The translations under genes were made by a program, and so were the position numbers. Of a stretch of 64,000 bases of DNA, positions 35,939 to 46,160 are shown one piece after another (positions within the stretch are counted from its first letter, which is position 1; each line of letters opens with the position of its first letter). The notes below the pieces were generated by a model. The model saw only the letters and a program-made list of their open reading frames with translations. It was not told where the DNA came from and did not search any database. This stretch comes from Ciceribacter sp. L1K22 (GTDB taxonomy: Bacteria > Pseudomonadota > Alphaproteobacteria > Rhizobiales > Rhizobiaceae). The stretch spans positions 2,335,930 through 2,399,929 of the forward strand of contig NZ_JAGFPK010000001.1 of the NCBI RefSeq assembly GCF_017599385.1, read 5' to 3'.

Positions 35939-36412
35939 TCAGTTCGCCGCGTCGAGCATCTGGTCGAGCGCCTTGCGGATCTTCAGCGCTTTCCAGACGT
36001 CGCGGACCGAGGCGTCGGTGTAGGCCCCGTAGAAAGCCATGGCCGAGACCTGGTGCTTGGCGATGAAATCCTTGATGGCGGGGCTGCGAACGCCAGGATA
36101 ATCGACGACTTCGGAGAACAGCAGGTCGATTTCATCAGGGATGATCGTCGCGAAGTCGTCGATATAGGTCTCCCAGTCGCCGTCGAAGGTCGAGGCGAAG
36201 ATGCACCGGGTGTCGTTGTCGAAGATCACGAAGCGCAGGTCGTGCACGGTGCCGATCCGGTCGGTGTTCTTCGTCCGCTCCTCGTCGAAGCCACCGAAGG
36301 CGGCACGCATGCGCTCCGCTCCGCCGGGCTTCAGCGGCATGATCACGGTGAACTCGTTCCAGACGCCCTTCTTCGTTCCGGGACGTGCGGTGTTGTGTTG
36401 AATATCGGACAT
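35939..36412 (-). CDS. Unknown protein in the peroxidase operon
   Basis: A 157-residue soluble protein, start at 36412 (GGAG nine bases upstream). The stretch NEFTVIMPLKPGGAERMRAAF followed by HDLRFVIFDNDTRCIFASTF suggests a ferredoxin-like alpha-beta fold of the dimeric barrel kind, but I cannot name the family. It lies between the DyP peroxidase and the small catalase genes on the same strand. A haem-handling or lipid-peroxide role is possible from this context only. Confidence 0.7.
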   Translation of the reverse strand: MSDIQHNTARPGTKKGVWNEFTVIMPLKPGGAERMRAAFGGFDEERTKNTDRIGTVHDLRFVIFDNDTRCIFASTFDGDWETYIDDFATIIPDEIDLLFSEVVDYPGVRSPAIKDFIAKHQVSAMAFYGAYTDASVRDVWKALKIRKALDQMLDAAN

Positions 36413-36587
36413 TCTCAATTCTCCAGTGTGGTGTGCGCTGAGCAGAACAGCGCGGTTGCTTGGGAGGTTTTCTGCTTGACCTGTCCATCCTCGGGCCATG
36501 CCTGAGGCAATGGCACCGCAGCGGACGGTATGCTTGGATGAGACCGGACGAACCGCGATGGCGGATGACGCCCGGTCTCGTCCGGCA

Positions 36588-37916
36588 TCATTCGGCCTGC
36601 ATGTCGGCCAACCACTGCAGGCCACGAATGCTCGGCAGGAAGACGTGCTCGCCGCCCCGCGTCGCGGTGAAATCGGGCAAACCGGTCAGACGCCGCCGCA
36701 CAGGCTTGTCCGGGAAGGCGAAGTCGTCGGACCGGTCGCGGCGGCCGACGATCGGGTCGCTGCGCAGCCCCTGGGACACGAAGTCGCCATCGTTGACCCA
36801 TTGCGACTGGACGAACTCGAACTGCCGTCCCGGATTGGCGTTGATCAGCGCAAGAACGATGCCGCGATCCACGCCGTCGTCCTTTATGTCCCCCTCGGGC
36901 AGCAGCGGGCCGTAGGCAGCGCCGCGCCTCAGAAGCTGGTGCAGCCGCGCATAAGCCATGGTGTCGTTAAGCCCGTCGCGCGGGTTGACGCGCCGGATGT
37001 GACAGCCGACCGGGGTCTTGGCGCCGTTGAGATCGTCGTCGTAATAGGCGAATGCGTTGTTGCGCTGGGGATCCGCGACGATCGACGGGTCGTCGACATC
37101 AGGCGAGAGAGCCAGCGGACAGCCGCTGCGCCACCGTCCCATCATCTTCGCCGCCACCTTTTCCTCGCCCGCCGCGTCTTTCGCCGACTGGCGCAGATAG
37201 GTCCTGAAGGCCGCGACATCCTGGTAGATCTTGCGGATGGCCGCATAGGTCCCGTTGCGCCACAGCACCTCGGGCCCCGGCCCCTTCGCCAGTTCGCCGA
37301 GTTCGTTTTCGTATCCGAGAATGAACTCGCCGGCCTTGGTCGGCTTGCCCTGTCCGGGAAGCGGCTCACCGCCTTGCCCCTCGATGAACGGACGGCTGAT
37401 CCCGTCGACGAAGCCGAAATGCTCGCGCATGGTCGGGGGAACGCCGACATTGAGGTGGGCCGCGACCTCTATGCCATCAAGACCATCGAGCGCGCGGCGG
37501 CCATGATCGAGCATGTCATCCCGTCCCTCCGCCGTGCTCGCCATCACCAGGAGGCCGGCGTGAAAGCCGTTGTTCCCATGCGGAAAGTCCCAGAGCGCGG
37601 GATCGCTGCGGCCGACATCGCCAAGAAACGCGCCGCGTGCGGCCATGCCCTGGCGGAATTCGACCGGAAACCCGTCGAGAATATCCTGGGCAAGCCCAAG
37701 CCGCCGCAAGCCCTCCCAGGTGAAGGCGACGTTGAGCCACGCATGCTGCGTCGGCGCTGCCCACTCGGCACACGAGGTTACATGTGGAATGAGCCGTTTC
37801 AACATCGTCTTCGCCGCCGCGGCATCGTCAATACTGAAAGCCACATAGGCGCCGAAGTACGGCATCGGCCGGTTGTTCAGAACCGTTCCCTGTATATCGT
37901 CGAGTTCAAGTAACAC
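36588..37916 (-). CDS. DyP-type (dye-decolorizing) haem peroxidase
   Basis: A protein of about 442 residues with the DyP signature GFVDGIS (about residues 168-174), which holds the catalytic Asp. C-terminal to it, the haem-pocket Arg and His candidates occur in GCHIRRVNPRD. The start is taken as the GTG at 37916 because GAAGGTGAG lies upstream; the open frame extends to 38060 but has no ribosome site there. No Tat signal is seen, so a cytoplasmic or encapsulated location is likely; no encapsulin gene is nearby. It heads the run that includes the small catalase. Confidence 0.87.
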   Translation of the reverse strand: MLLELDDIQGTVLNNRPMPYFGAYVAFSIDDAAAAKTMLKRLIPHVTSCAEWAAPTQHAWLNVAFTWEGLRRLGLAQDILDGFPVEFRQGMAARGAFLGDVGRSDPALWDFPHGNNGFHAGLLVMASTAEGRDDMLDHGRRALDGLDGIEVAAHLNVGVPPTMREHFGFVDGISRPFIEGQGGEPLPGQGKPTKAGEFILGYENELGELAKGPGPEVLWRNGTYAAIRKIYQDVAAFRTYLRQSAKDAAGEEKVAAKMMGRWRSGCPLALSPDVDDPSIVADPQRNNAFAYYDDDLNGAKTPVGCHIRRVNPRDGLNDTMAYARLHQLLRRGAAYGPLLPEGDIKDDGVDRGIVLALINANPGRQFEFVQSQWVNDGDFVSQGLRSDPIVGRRDRSDDFAFPDKPVRRRLTGLPDFTATRGGEHVFLPSIRGLQWLADMQAE

Positions 37917-38135
37917 GTTTCTCACCTTCAAAGAGCGCCCGATGGCGTTCGACCTGGTTGTCTTTGAGGGCTTCAATAGGTGCGGGTCATTCGTCCGTCT
38001 TGCCGGAATCCCGCAGTTTTTGACGGATCCGATCACACTGGAAATGCGCCGATGCGACATTTACGCAAGGATCGATACGGACTACTATTACAATCATGCA
38101 GTAGTTCAGTTTCCTAATGCAGCGGGAGACATCGC

Positions 38136-39056
38136 ATGAACTCCAAAAGTAATTTTCTAATAAAAGATGTATTTATAACAGAATCTCTTCAACAGCGGAC
38201 ACCCAAGCATATCGATCATGAACGTGCCCGCACCGCGCTCGTCGATCTCGCCTCAGAGATGGCGCGAGACCCGGAAGCCGTCTTGCCGCGCTATGTCGAT
38301 ATCGCGCTCCGGGAAACCGGTGCGTCGAGCGCTGGCTTGAGCCTCAACGAGGAGCCGCACTGCTTCCGCTGGCGGCACACGCGCGGCGTGCTGTGGGAGC
38401 TGGAGGGCGGATCGACGCCCCGAAACGATAGCCCCTGCGGCATCGTCTTGGACCGCAACCAGCCGCTTCTGACCCGCTATCCCGAACGGCTCTACGACTG
38501 TCTTGCCGGCATCTGCATCCCGGAACTCCTGCTCGTGCCGCTGCATATCGGCAGCGAAAAGCCGTTCGGCACGCTCTGGGTGCTGTCCGATCGCGAACCC
38601 TATTTCGATGCCGGTGACGCGCAACTGCTGCAGGATTGCGCGGTCTTCGTCGCCGCCGCGCTCAAGGCGCGACAGGGCCTCGCTCGCCAGGGCGCCAACA
38701 ACAAAGACAGCCCCTTAAATCCCAATGGCGGCCTCGCCAAATGGCAGGAACGCCGCGCCAAGGAACTGATCGCCGCCCGTCTGAGCGACAAGCTCTCCGT
38801 CCCGGAGGTCGCGGAAGCCTGCGGCCTCTCCCCCAGCCACTTCACCCGCGCCTTCCGCAAGTCGACGGGCCTCACCCCCTACCAGTGGCTGACCGAACGC
38901 CGCGTCGAACGCGCCGAAGCCCTGCTGCTGCGCGATGTCGACCTGTCCCTGTCCGACATCGCCGTCTCCTGCGGCTTCGCCGACCAGAGCCACTTCACCC
39001 GCGTCTTCAAGGCGGTGGTGGGTCAGAGCCCCGGAGCCCTGCGGCGGTCGGCGTGA
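38136..39056 (+). CDS. GAF-domain AraC-family regulator
   Basis: A 306-residue regulator with an N-terminal GAF domain (about residues 25-180) and C-terminal AraC HTH (SVPEVAEACGLSPSHFTRAFRK and DIAVSCGFADQSHFTRVFKA, by position). It is divergent from the DyP/catalase run across about 220 A/T-leaning bases and is its probable regulator. The GAF domain could sense a small ligand or redox change. The start region is A/T-rich and no strong ribosome site is visible. Confidence 0.87.
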   Translation: MNSKSNFLIKDVFITESLQQRTPKHIDHERARTALVDLASEMARDPEAVLPRYVDIALRETGASSAGLSLNEEPHCFRWRHTRGVLWELEGGSTPRNDSPCGIVLDRNQPLLTRYPERLYDCLAGICIPELLLVPLHIGSEKPFGTLWVLSDREPYFDAGDAQLLQDCAVFVAAALKARQGLARQGANNKDSPLNPNGGLAKWQERRAKELIAARLSDKLSVPEVAEACGLSPSHFTRAFRKSTGLTPYQWLTERRVERAEALLLRDVDLSLSDIAVSCGFADQSHFTRVFKAVVGQSPGALRRSA

Positions 39057-39092
39057 GCGACGACCGGTCCGTCAGCGACGGGGAAACGCCCC

Positions 39093-41174
39093 CTAGCCTG
39101 CCGCCGTCCGATTGTTGCCCAGCAATTGCCGCGCCGCGATCGGTGTCATCAGCAGGATGCCGATGAGTGTCGCGGTCAGATCCGGCGCCACCAGCAGGAT
39201 CGCGGCGAAGACGAGCGCGATGCGTTCATACCAGCGAAGCGTCGAGAACAGCCAGTTCGATACCGCCGCCGCCAGCGCCCAGATGCCGAGCACGGTGCCG
39301 GCGAAGGCAAGGAAGAACGCCGTCCAGGTGAAATTCTGCGTCACCAGCAGCAGGGCCGGCTGGAAGGCGAACACGAACGGCACCAGCGCCTTGCCCATGC
39401 TCAGCCGGAACGCCGTATTGCCCGCCTTGAAGGCGTTCGCATTGGCGATACCCGCACCCGCATAGGCCGCCATCGCCACCGGCGGCGTCACGTCGGCCAG
39501 CACGCCGTAGTAGAACACGAAGAAATGCGCGACCAGCGGCTCGACGCCGAGAAGCCCGAGGATGGGTGCCGCGACCGCCACCATGATGATGTAGTTGGCG
39601 GTCGTCGGAATGCCGCAACCCATCAGGATGCAGACGACGGCCGTCAGGATCAGCGTGAACAAGAGCGTCAGCGTCGGCACGCCCATCAGCTCGAACGGCA
39701 GGAAAGCGAGCATGCCGTGCACCGAAGCCGCCCAGTCCTGCGCCAGCCCAGTGACCATGTAGGCGATCTTGAAGCCGACCCCGGTCAGCGTCACCACGCC
39801 GATGACGACGCCAACCAGCGCCGCCGCCGCCGTCACCGACAGCGATTGCTTGGCGCCGAGAATGAAGCCTTCCCACACGCCGTGGGCCGCGCCGCGCAGG
39901 CCGTGCATGACCCCGCTTTCGCGCACCTGCTGGATGACGAGAACGCCGATGCAGGCCGTGATCGACCAGAAGGCGGCGGAAAACGGCGTACGTCCTGAGA
40001 GCAGGATCGCGACCAGCACGATGAGCGGCACGACCGACAGCCAGCCCTCCTTCAGCACCTTCCAGGCATTCGGCAGCTCGTCGAGCGACAGCCCGCGCAG
40101 GCCGAGCCGCCGGGCTTCCAGATGCACCTGCACGAGAACGCCGAAGAAGTGCATGAAGGCCGGCACCAGCGCCGCCGTCAGAATGGTTGTGAGCGGCAGG
40201 CCGAGATATTCGATCATCAGGAAGGCGACGGCGCCCATCACAGGCGGCGTGATCTGCCCGCCGGTCGAGGCCGCGGCCTCGACGGCCGCCGCGAAATGGC
40301 GGGGATAGCCGATGCGGATCATCGCCGGGATGGTCAGCGCCCCCGTCGTCACCGTATTGGCGATCGAAGAGCCCGAAATCGACCCGAGAAGCGCCGAGGA
40401 CAGCACCGAGACCTTGGCCGGCCCGCCGGCATAGCGCCCGGCCAGCGCCGAGGCCACGTCGATGAACAGCTGGCCGAGCCCGATGCGCGTCGCCATCACC
40501 CCGAACAGCACGAAATGGAAGACATAGGTCGCGATCACGCCGAGCGCCGTGCCGTAGATCCCCTGCGATGTCAGGTAGAGGTGGTTGACGATATTGGTCC
40601 AGCTGGCGCCCGGATGCACGAAAATGCCGGGCATCGCCTTGCCGAAATAGGCATAGGCGATGAAGAGCAGCGCGATGACAGGCAGCGGCCAGCCCATCGA
40701 GCGGCGCACCGCCTCCAAAAGCACGACGATCAGGATCGTCCCCATGACGACGTCGATCGGCAGCGGATTGCCGACGCGGAAGGCAAGATCGTCATAGATC
40801 CACGGAACGTAAAGCGCCGCGATCAGCCCGGCGATCCCGAGCACCCAGTCGGCGAGCGGCAGGCCGAAGGGGGCAAGCGCACCGGGCCTGATCTCCTTCT
40901 TGCCGAAGGCCGAGAAGCTCAGGAACACCACGAGCAGCGTGACGCCGAGATGCAGCCCGCGATGCACGGTCGCCTGCGGAATACCGAAGCCCGCCGTGTA
41001 GAAGTGGTAGCACGACAGCAGGAACAGCACGGCCGACGTCAGGATGGTCAGCGGCCAGGCGAGCACCCTGAAGCGCAGCTCCGGATCGAAGCTTTCCTCG
41101 ATCTCCTGCAATTCGTCCGCCGTCAGGTGACGGACGGTTTCGCTCTGCTCCAGGTCTTTCTTGTCCACGCTCAT
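39093..41174 (-). CDS. TRAP transporter fused permease (TAXI type, 4TM/12TM)
   Basis: A 693-residue fused small and large permease of a TAXI-TRAP transporter. Conserved stretches include GSISGSSIANTVTTGALTIPAM, AVEAAASTGGQITPPVMGA and GCGIPTTANYIIM (all near the central/C-terminal large subunit). The start is set at 41174 (MSVDKKDLEQ); the frame upstream of it is not supported. It pairs with the TAXI binding protein 97 bases upstream on the same strand and drives uptake with ion gradients. The substrate is unknown. Confidence 0.93.
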   Translation of the reverse strand: MSVDKKDLEQSETVRHLTADELQEIEESFDPELRFRVLAWPLTILTSAVLFLLSCYHFYTAGFGIPQATVHRGLHLGVTLLVVFLSFSAFGKKEIRPGALAPFGLPLADWVLGIAGLIAALYVPWIYDDLAFRVGNPLPIDVVMGTILIVVLLEAVRRSMGWPLPVIALLFIAYAYFGKAMPGIFVHPGASWTNIVNHLYLTSQGIYGTALGVIATYVFHFVLFGVMATRIGLGQLFIDVASALAGRYAGGPAKVSVLSSALLGSISGSSIANTVTTGALTIPAMIRIGYPRHFAAAVEAAASTGGQITPPVMGAVAFLMIEYLGLPLTTILTAALVPAFMHFFGVLVQVHLEARRLGLRGLSLDELPNAWKVLKEGWLSVVPLIVLVAILLSGRTPFSAAFWSITACIGVLVIQQVRESGVMHGLRGAAHGVWEGFILGAKQSLSVTAAAALVGVVIGVVTLTGVGFKIAYMVTGLAQDWAASVHGMLAFLPFELMGVPTLTLLFTLILTAVVCILMGCGIPTTANYIIMVAVAAPILGLLGVEPLVAHFFVFYYGVLADVTPPVAMAAYAGAGIANANAFKAGNTAFRLSMGKALVPFVFAFQPALLLVTQNFTWTAFFLAFAGTVLGIWALAAAVSNWLFSTLRWYERIALVFAAILLVAPDLTATLIGILLMTPIAARQLLGNNRTAAG

Positions 41175-41271
41175 GGTCCCCACCAGGCTAGTCTCGGGCT
41201 TGAGAAACAAAGGGCCGCGCATGCACGCGCGGCCCCTGCTGATCGCTATCGTCAGGCGCAATCCGCGCCGG

Positions 41272-42273
41272 TTACTTCAGAAGCCCGGCTTCCTTGTAGA
41301 ACCGTTCTGCACCCGGATGCAGCGGAATGCCGACGCCGTTGAGCGCGGTGTCCTTGGTGATCACCTTGCCCTTGGCGTGGCCGGCGTCGAGCTGCTTGCG
41401 GGTGTTGTCGTTCCACAGCGCCTTGGTGATGCCGTAGATCAGCTCTTCCGGCTGGTCGGCGCTGGTGATCCACTGGGCGCCGACGGCAAGCGTCTTCACG
41501 TCGTCCGAATTGCCCTCGTAGGTGCCGCCCGGAACCGTGTCGGCCGCGAAGAAGCTGTACTTCTCGCAGATCGAAGGCGCCTCGTCGCACGAGATCGGCA
41601 CCAGCTTCACGTCGTGCTGGCTGGCAAGCTCGGCGATCGCGCCGGCCGGATAGCCGCCGACGAAGAAGAAGGCGTCCATGGCGCCGTCGCGCATGCGGTC
41701 CGCCGCCTGGTCGGGCTTCAGGTATTCGGGCGTGATGTCGGATTCGGACAGGCCATAGCCTTCCAGGATGACGCGTGCGTCGACCAGCGTGCCGGAGCCC
41801 GGCTCGTCCAGCGAAACGCGCTTGCCCTTCAGGTCGGCGACGCTGTTGATGCCGGAGCCGGCGCTCGCCACCAGGTGGATGCTCTCAGGATAGAGATTGG
41901 CGATCGCGCGGAGGTTTTCCACCGCGGGCTTGCCTTCCCAGATGCCGGTGCCGGTATAGGCCCAGGTTGCGACGTCGGACTGGGCGAAGCCCGATTCCAG
42001 CGTGCCGCCGGCAATGGCGTTGATATTGGCAACCGAACCGTTGGACGACAGCGCTGAGGCCACGAGCCCCGGAACCCCGCACGAACCGCCCTCTTCGCAG
42101 GCGCGCGAGCCCGGAGGACTGGAGATCGCATTGGCCAGAAGACCGCCGATCGGATAGTAGGTTCCGGCCGTGCCGCCGGTGCCGATCCGGAAGAACGACA
42201 TGTCCTGTGCCCCGGCCGACGTCGCGAGCCCCAGCGCCAGCAGAGCGCCTGCGATCGATGTAAAGTGTCTCAT
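41272..42273 (-). CDS. TAXI-family TRAP solute-binding protein
   Basis: A 333-residue periplasmic protein with a signal peptide (about MRHFTSIAGALLALGLATSAGA) and a TAXI-family start IGTGGTAGTYYPIGGLLA. Other family segments are SVDEPGSG-like VSLDEPGSGTLVDA and FFVGGYPAGAIAEL. The start at 42273 has GGGAGG upstream; an ATG at 42276 is adjacent. It delivers ligand to the fused TRAP permease encoded downstream. Confidence 0.93.
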   Translation of the reverse strand: MRHFTSIAGALLALGLATSAGAQDMSFFRIGTGGTAGTYYPIGGLLANAISSPPGSRACEEGGSCGVPGLVASALSSNGSVANINAIAGGTLESGFAQSDVATWAYTGTGIWEGKPAVENLRAIANLYPESIHLVASAGSGINSVADLKGKRVSLDEPGSGTLVDARVILEGYGLSESDITPEYLKPDQAADRMRDGAMDAFFFVGGYPAGAIAELASQHDVKLVPISCDEAPSICEKYSFFAADTVPGGTYEGNSDDVKTLAVGAQWITSADQPEELIYGITKALWNDNTRKQLDAGHAKGKVITKDTALNGVGIPLHPGAERFYKEAGLLK

Positions 42274-42511
42274 CATACCTCCCGGTTTTTTCTCTTGGAC
42301 ATCCCCCAAGCTTATGGATGTTCGCCCAGGCGTGCAAGGCGTGGGGAGCGGACGGTTTGCGGGGAGGAGGAAATTCGGGTTGTTTTGTCGGGAGTTGAGT
42401 TAGGCGGGCGGCTGAGATGAGCTCTTGTCGGTAACCAGAATTGAAGGTTGCCCGGCGAACCGAGCAGATACTAAAACGACAACCGTATAACTAGCTGTTC
42501 ACCAGTTCCAT

Positions 42512-45500
42512 TCAATTCAAAACCCGAACTTCTGGCAACGGGTCTCTATCAAGTGCCGACTTTATGGACGCAACTTGCGGATCGAATTTTTCAAGCATCG
42601 TTGAAAGAAGGTGTAACTCCCTACGTACACGTGGGAGTTCTGCCATCGCCGGCACCTCTAAATTGATTTGATCGTAACTATACTCAATCAAAATGTGCGG
42701 CAGAGAGCTTGTAAGGCGTTCAATATCTCCTGCGTCGAGCTGACCGCGCTCCATCATTTGCGCGAGAAGATTTAGACTAGGCGCTAGCCCCGGCTGAGTA
42801 CGTTGCTCACATATATGAAGCAATATGTTCTTAATTTCCATACGGATGTCATTTCTTGTCGACGGCTTTCTGATGAAATTCTTCATAGCCGCAAATGTCG
42901 AGTAAACTCTTGCTGGTTCTCGACTCGCCAAAGCATAACGAATGATTTTCAAGGCGGCACCTTGTTTATCCGGCCATAGCCGCGACAACTCATATGATGC
43001 TGCCGCCAGCGAAATAATATGTTGTAACGTATATGGTTCACTTAAAAGCTCAGCGACATCGTTCGGAATATCGTCAGCTTTTAAGCGAGGCAGCAGGCTC
43101 CGACCCAAAACCTCTCCGATCTCACGCGCGATCGCTTGGTCCTCCCCATTATCTGTCCAGAAATGGGGGAAGACTGCATTTTCCCTTTGCACCGAATTCG
43201 GTTGCCAAGTTACACATTTCTTAACACACGAGATGACCGCTTCTGTTGGGACAATCGCATCGAGCCTCTCCAGGCCCAAACGGAGATTCAATAGCATTTC
43301 GCTGCTGATTTCACCCTTTGCAACTCCCCCAACAACATGTTCTATGAACAGCGTTTCTGCGCGGGACTTCCCGGGTAGCTCCAGGAAAATCCAAGGGTAG
43401 AGGTCTGTATCGGACGGCCATCCGACCTCCCCGCACCGACCCCAGATCGCACTTTCTAAGGCGGTAATCTGATCCGCGCTTAGCTTTTCAGCTTGGTAAA
43501 GCGTATGAAGTCGTCTTATAGCCCTACCGCGATCTATTTTCGCTCCGTTCTTCACCAGGACAAGCAGCGCGTCTATGCGGATGGCGTTTAAAACCGACAC
43601 CTCAAACTTCTCACCGTCAGTCTCTGAAAATATCTCAAATATTTCAGGCCAGTCTCGCTCTATGCCCATGGCGCCGACCTCACCAGGTGTCTTCATCTGG
43701 AGCGCTAGCGCCATGGCTTTTTGGCGCTCATCAGCTTCCATAGCCTCTACAGCGCTTTCCAAGACTTCGCCGCAGGCAGTGTAGATTCTCCAAGACGACA
43801 CCGAGCTATTCAGAAGATCAATCACCCATTCAAACAGCGCAAGAGCCTGAACAGTAGATGCTCGCACAATAACTCTCGCAAGGAGTTTCAAGAGGAAGAC
43901 CAGGTAACCCTCAGGTCTAAAAACGCCATTGTTATTAAGTAGTTTTTCCACCCGCCGTGATATTACTGAAAGAAAATTTCCTACCGCTGCGTCACTCAAA
44001 CGCGCAACCTGCATGCGTGACATCATCCAGTCGAGAATATTTTTATCTGAACCTCGATATCTGGCAAAAAAGGTGAGAAGATCATCTTCATCTGGATTTT
44101 TAATTGCCCTATAAGCTGTCGATAGACGAGTGGAGAACAGATTGGTATTTGCAATGTGATCGGGGGCTCCTACTCGTTCAATAACGTCGAGAAGGCCATA
44201 AAATGGGCACTGGGAGTCCCCACCCAGACGAATGGTACCGCCAAGGCTAAACTGACCAGATTTGAACGATAACTTCCATTGTTGGGCGTCGCTGCGATTT
44301 CTTTCGATTCTGTCTGACGCAAGCGTTTCTAGTCTTGAAATAATATCCCAGGGATCTGCCTTCGCTGCGGCGAAACGCATAGTGGTCTCGTCTGTCTCAC
44401 GCTCCGGCAAAACAAAAGGATCGTCCGTCAACGCCGCTTTGGAAACTCGATGGAACATAGCCGCCCATCCCTCAAGTGATATCAACCACGCTGACTTCGG
44501 ATTTGACAAAAGCTTGTGCCGGACGCTGAAAAGTGCGGCCTCATACAACTCGGCCGCTTCCTTGTCATGAAAAAGTGCAGCTAAGAGCCCCGCGCGCCGC
44601 ATCATCCAGATCGGCTCATCACTTTTCAGGGCATTCGCAGCACTCAAAACCGCGTCGTCATCCCAATCTAATACTGCGCGCTGCCCTTTTTCATAGGCAT
44701 GATGAAGCGTCGCCTCGTTACCTCCAATGTTCCCCAATCGAACGAGCCAACGTTCCCAATCATCCCACTGGCGAAAACGGCGTAGCTCTCCTGCGATCGA
44801 CACGCAAAGTTCAATCTTTTGCTGTTGTGGTAAAAGCCGTTCTGCTACCTCAAAATAGGTGTCAGCATCCACAATATCTTGCCGGTTGAGCCAAATTCCA
44901 GCTGCGCGATCACGCCAAATCCGTTCCGCACAAAATCTTAAGTAAGCGTCGGCCGGATCATTGGAATTGCGCAAATGCGGGGAATTATGCCCTAGGTAGG
45001 CTACTTCCCGACTTGGAGCAACAATCCAGCCGGGATACCTAAATCTCTCATCGGCCCAAAATGCCGCGACTTCTGCGCGGGTCGGCTTTTCTTTATCCTT
45101 CGCTACAGCCGACTGAGAGAATTTTTCCGAATTTCTGATCCAAATATACGGCGATGGCGGTTTAAATGCCGACAAAGCTGAGAAGAACAGCCTTAGAGCC
45201 TTTTCGTGCTGCTCGTCGGGGTGAACATCACTGACTAGTGGAGCTAGATCGATAGGTGTTACGTTACGCCGCTCGAGGACCGTTCTTGAAACTTGTGAAA
45301 GCTTCAATACTCCAACGAGTCGGATACGACGAGCGGATACATTAAGGGTATCTCGGACCCAGCCACTCCACGCCAAGAAGTTGGGATCAATTCCTGAAAA
45401 GCCTATGAGGCAAACGTCATGTTCAAGCATGACTTGTTGAGCGAGATTAACGAACGGAGCATATCTAACTGGATAAGTTCGGTAGTCATCCTCGGTAATT

Positions 45501-46030
45501 ATGAAAGGTTTGTGGGATGGCATCGAGCCATGGAGCTTTACAATCCTAGGTGACGGCTGGTTTGCAATATCTTGCACGGTCCTTACGCAGCTGTAGATTC
45601 GGTCAGGAGTTTGCGGTTTCGTGCGTTCGAGTAACGTATCCCAGTTTGTCGTCAGAACGTCGCGCCACGGAAATTCCATAAGCTGCTTATGAAGAGGTCC
45701 TGGTTGCCACTGCCCGTCTGCAACTAGACGACGGACTAGTTCGTCCATGCCATTTTCGCCATGAAGTATTTGGTATTCCTGGGCGAGTCTCAACGCATCA
45801 GGTGACGCTTCCTTTGAATATCCTAAGGCCGCTCGCATTGCCGCTTGAAAGGTTTCCCACAACGGAGGAACCGGACTATCGGGCTCACGCGCGCAGACCC
45901 GACTGAAGCCTGCACCCACCATGACGGCCGCTTCGTTTCGCCATAAGGCGCGGGAAAAGGCCTCAAAAGCGGGAAAGTCGGGAAGACCACGAAAGGTCTC
46001 CATTATCGCCGATACTGAATCGTTTCCCAT
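42512..46030 (-). CDS. Large SIR2-domain protein, candidate antiphage effector
   Basis: A 1172-residue protein. The first 230 residues are a SIR2-like NADase/deacylase fold: AVMVGAGFSR (about residues 36-44 after the chosen start), LTTNWDTLLE, IVKLHGSMP with the catalytic His, and LIGFSGIDPNF. The remaining 940 residues are mostly helical without a motif I know, as in DSR-type defence sirtuins, which deplete NAD when triggered by phage. The start at 46030 (ATG) is preferred over a GTG at 46042. The gene stands alone, is visibly richer in A/T with different codon use from its flanks, and was probably acquired by transfer. Confidence 0.82.
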   Translation of the reverse strand: MGNDSVSAIMETFRGLPDFPAFEAFSRALWRNEAAVMVGAGFSRVCAREPDSPVPPLWETFQAAMRAALGYSKEASPDALRLAQEYQILHGENGMDELVRRLVADGQWQPGPLHKQLMEFPWRDVLTTNWDTLLERTKPQTPDRIYSCVRTVQDIANQPSPRIVKLHGSMPSHKPFIITEDDYRTYPVRYAPFVNLAQQVMLEHDVCLIGFSGIDPNFLAWSGWVRDTLNVSARRIRLVGVLKLSQVSRTVLERRNVTPIDLAPLVSDVHPDEQHEKALRLFFSALSAFKPPSPYIWIRNSEKFSQSAVAKDKEKPTRAEVAAFWADERFRYPGWIVAPSREVAYLGHNSPHLRNSNDPADAYLRFCAERIWRDRAAGIWLNRQDIVDADTYFEVAERLLPQQQKIELCVSIAGELRRFRQWDDWERWLVRLGNIGGNEATLHHAYEKGQRAVLDWDDDAVLSAANALKSDEPIWMMRRAGLLAALFHDKEAAELYEAALFSVRHKLLSNPKSAWLISLEGWAAMFHRVSKAALTDDPFVLPERETDETTMRFAAAKADPWDIISRLETLASDRIERNRSDAQQWKLSFKSGQFSLGGTIRLGGDSQCPFYGLLDVIERVGAPDHIANTNLFSTRLSTAYRAIKNPDEDDLLTFFARYRGSDKNILDWMMSRMQVARLSDAAVGNFLSVISRRVEKLLNNNGVFRPEGYLVFLLKLLARVIVRASTVQALALFEWVIDLLNSSVSSWRIYTACGEVLESAVEAMEADERQKAMALALQMKTPGEVGAMGIERDWPEIFEIFSETDGEKFEVSVLNAIRIDALLVLVKNGAKIDRGRAIRRLHTLYQAEKLSADQITALESAIWGRCGEVGWPSDTDLYPWIFLELPGKSRAETLFIEHVVGGVAKGEISSEMLLNLRLGLERLDAIVPTEAVISCVKKCVTWQPNSVQRENAVFPHFWTDNGEDQAIAREIGEVLGRSLLPRLKADDIPNDVAELLSEPYTLQHIISLAAASYELSRLWPDKQGAALKIIRYALASREPARVYSTFAAMKNFIRKPSTRNDIRMEIKNILLHICEQRTQPGLAPSLNLLAQMMERGQLDAGDIERLTSSLPHILIEYSYDQINLEVPAMAELPRVRRELHLLSTMLEKFDPQVASIKSALDRDPLPEVRVLN

Positions 46031-46160
46031 AGTTTGGAGCACCCCGCTTTTGCGTTGGCAACCCTAGCGCAGGGCACTTGGTCGAAACAATCTCAAGTTT
46101 GCATCAAAAACACACCCACGTGTAGACATTAATATTACACCAGTTGAATTTAGCACCCCC

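Noticed and set aside
37942..38139. A plus-strand frame overlapping the GAF-AraC start by 4 bases
   Set aside because: It runs through the divergent promoter and over the DyP start region, has no family features and no ribosome site; the ATGA overlap looks coincidental.
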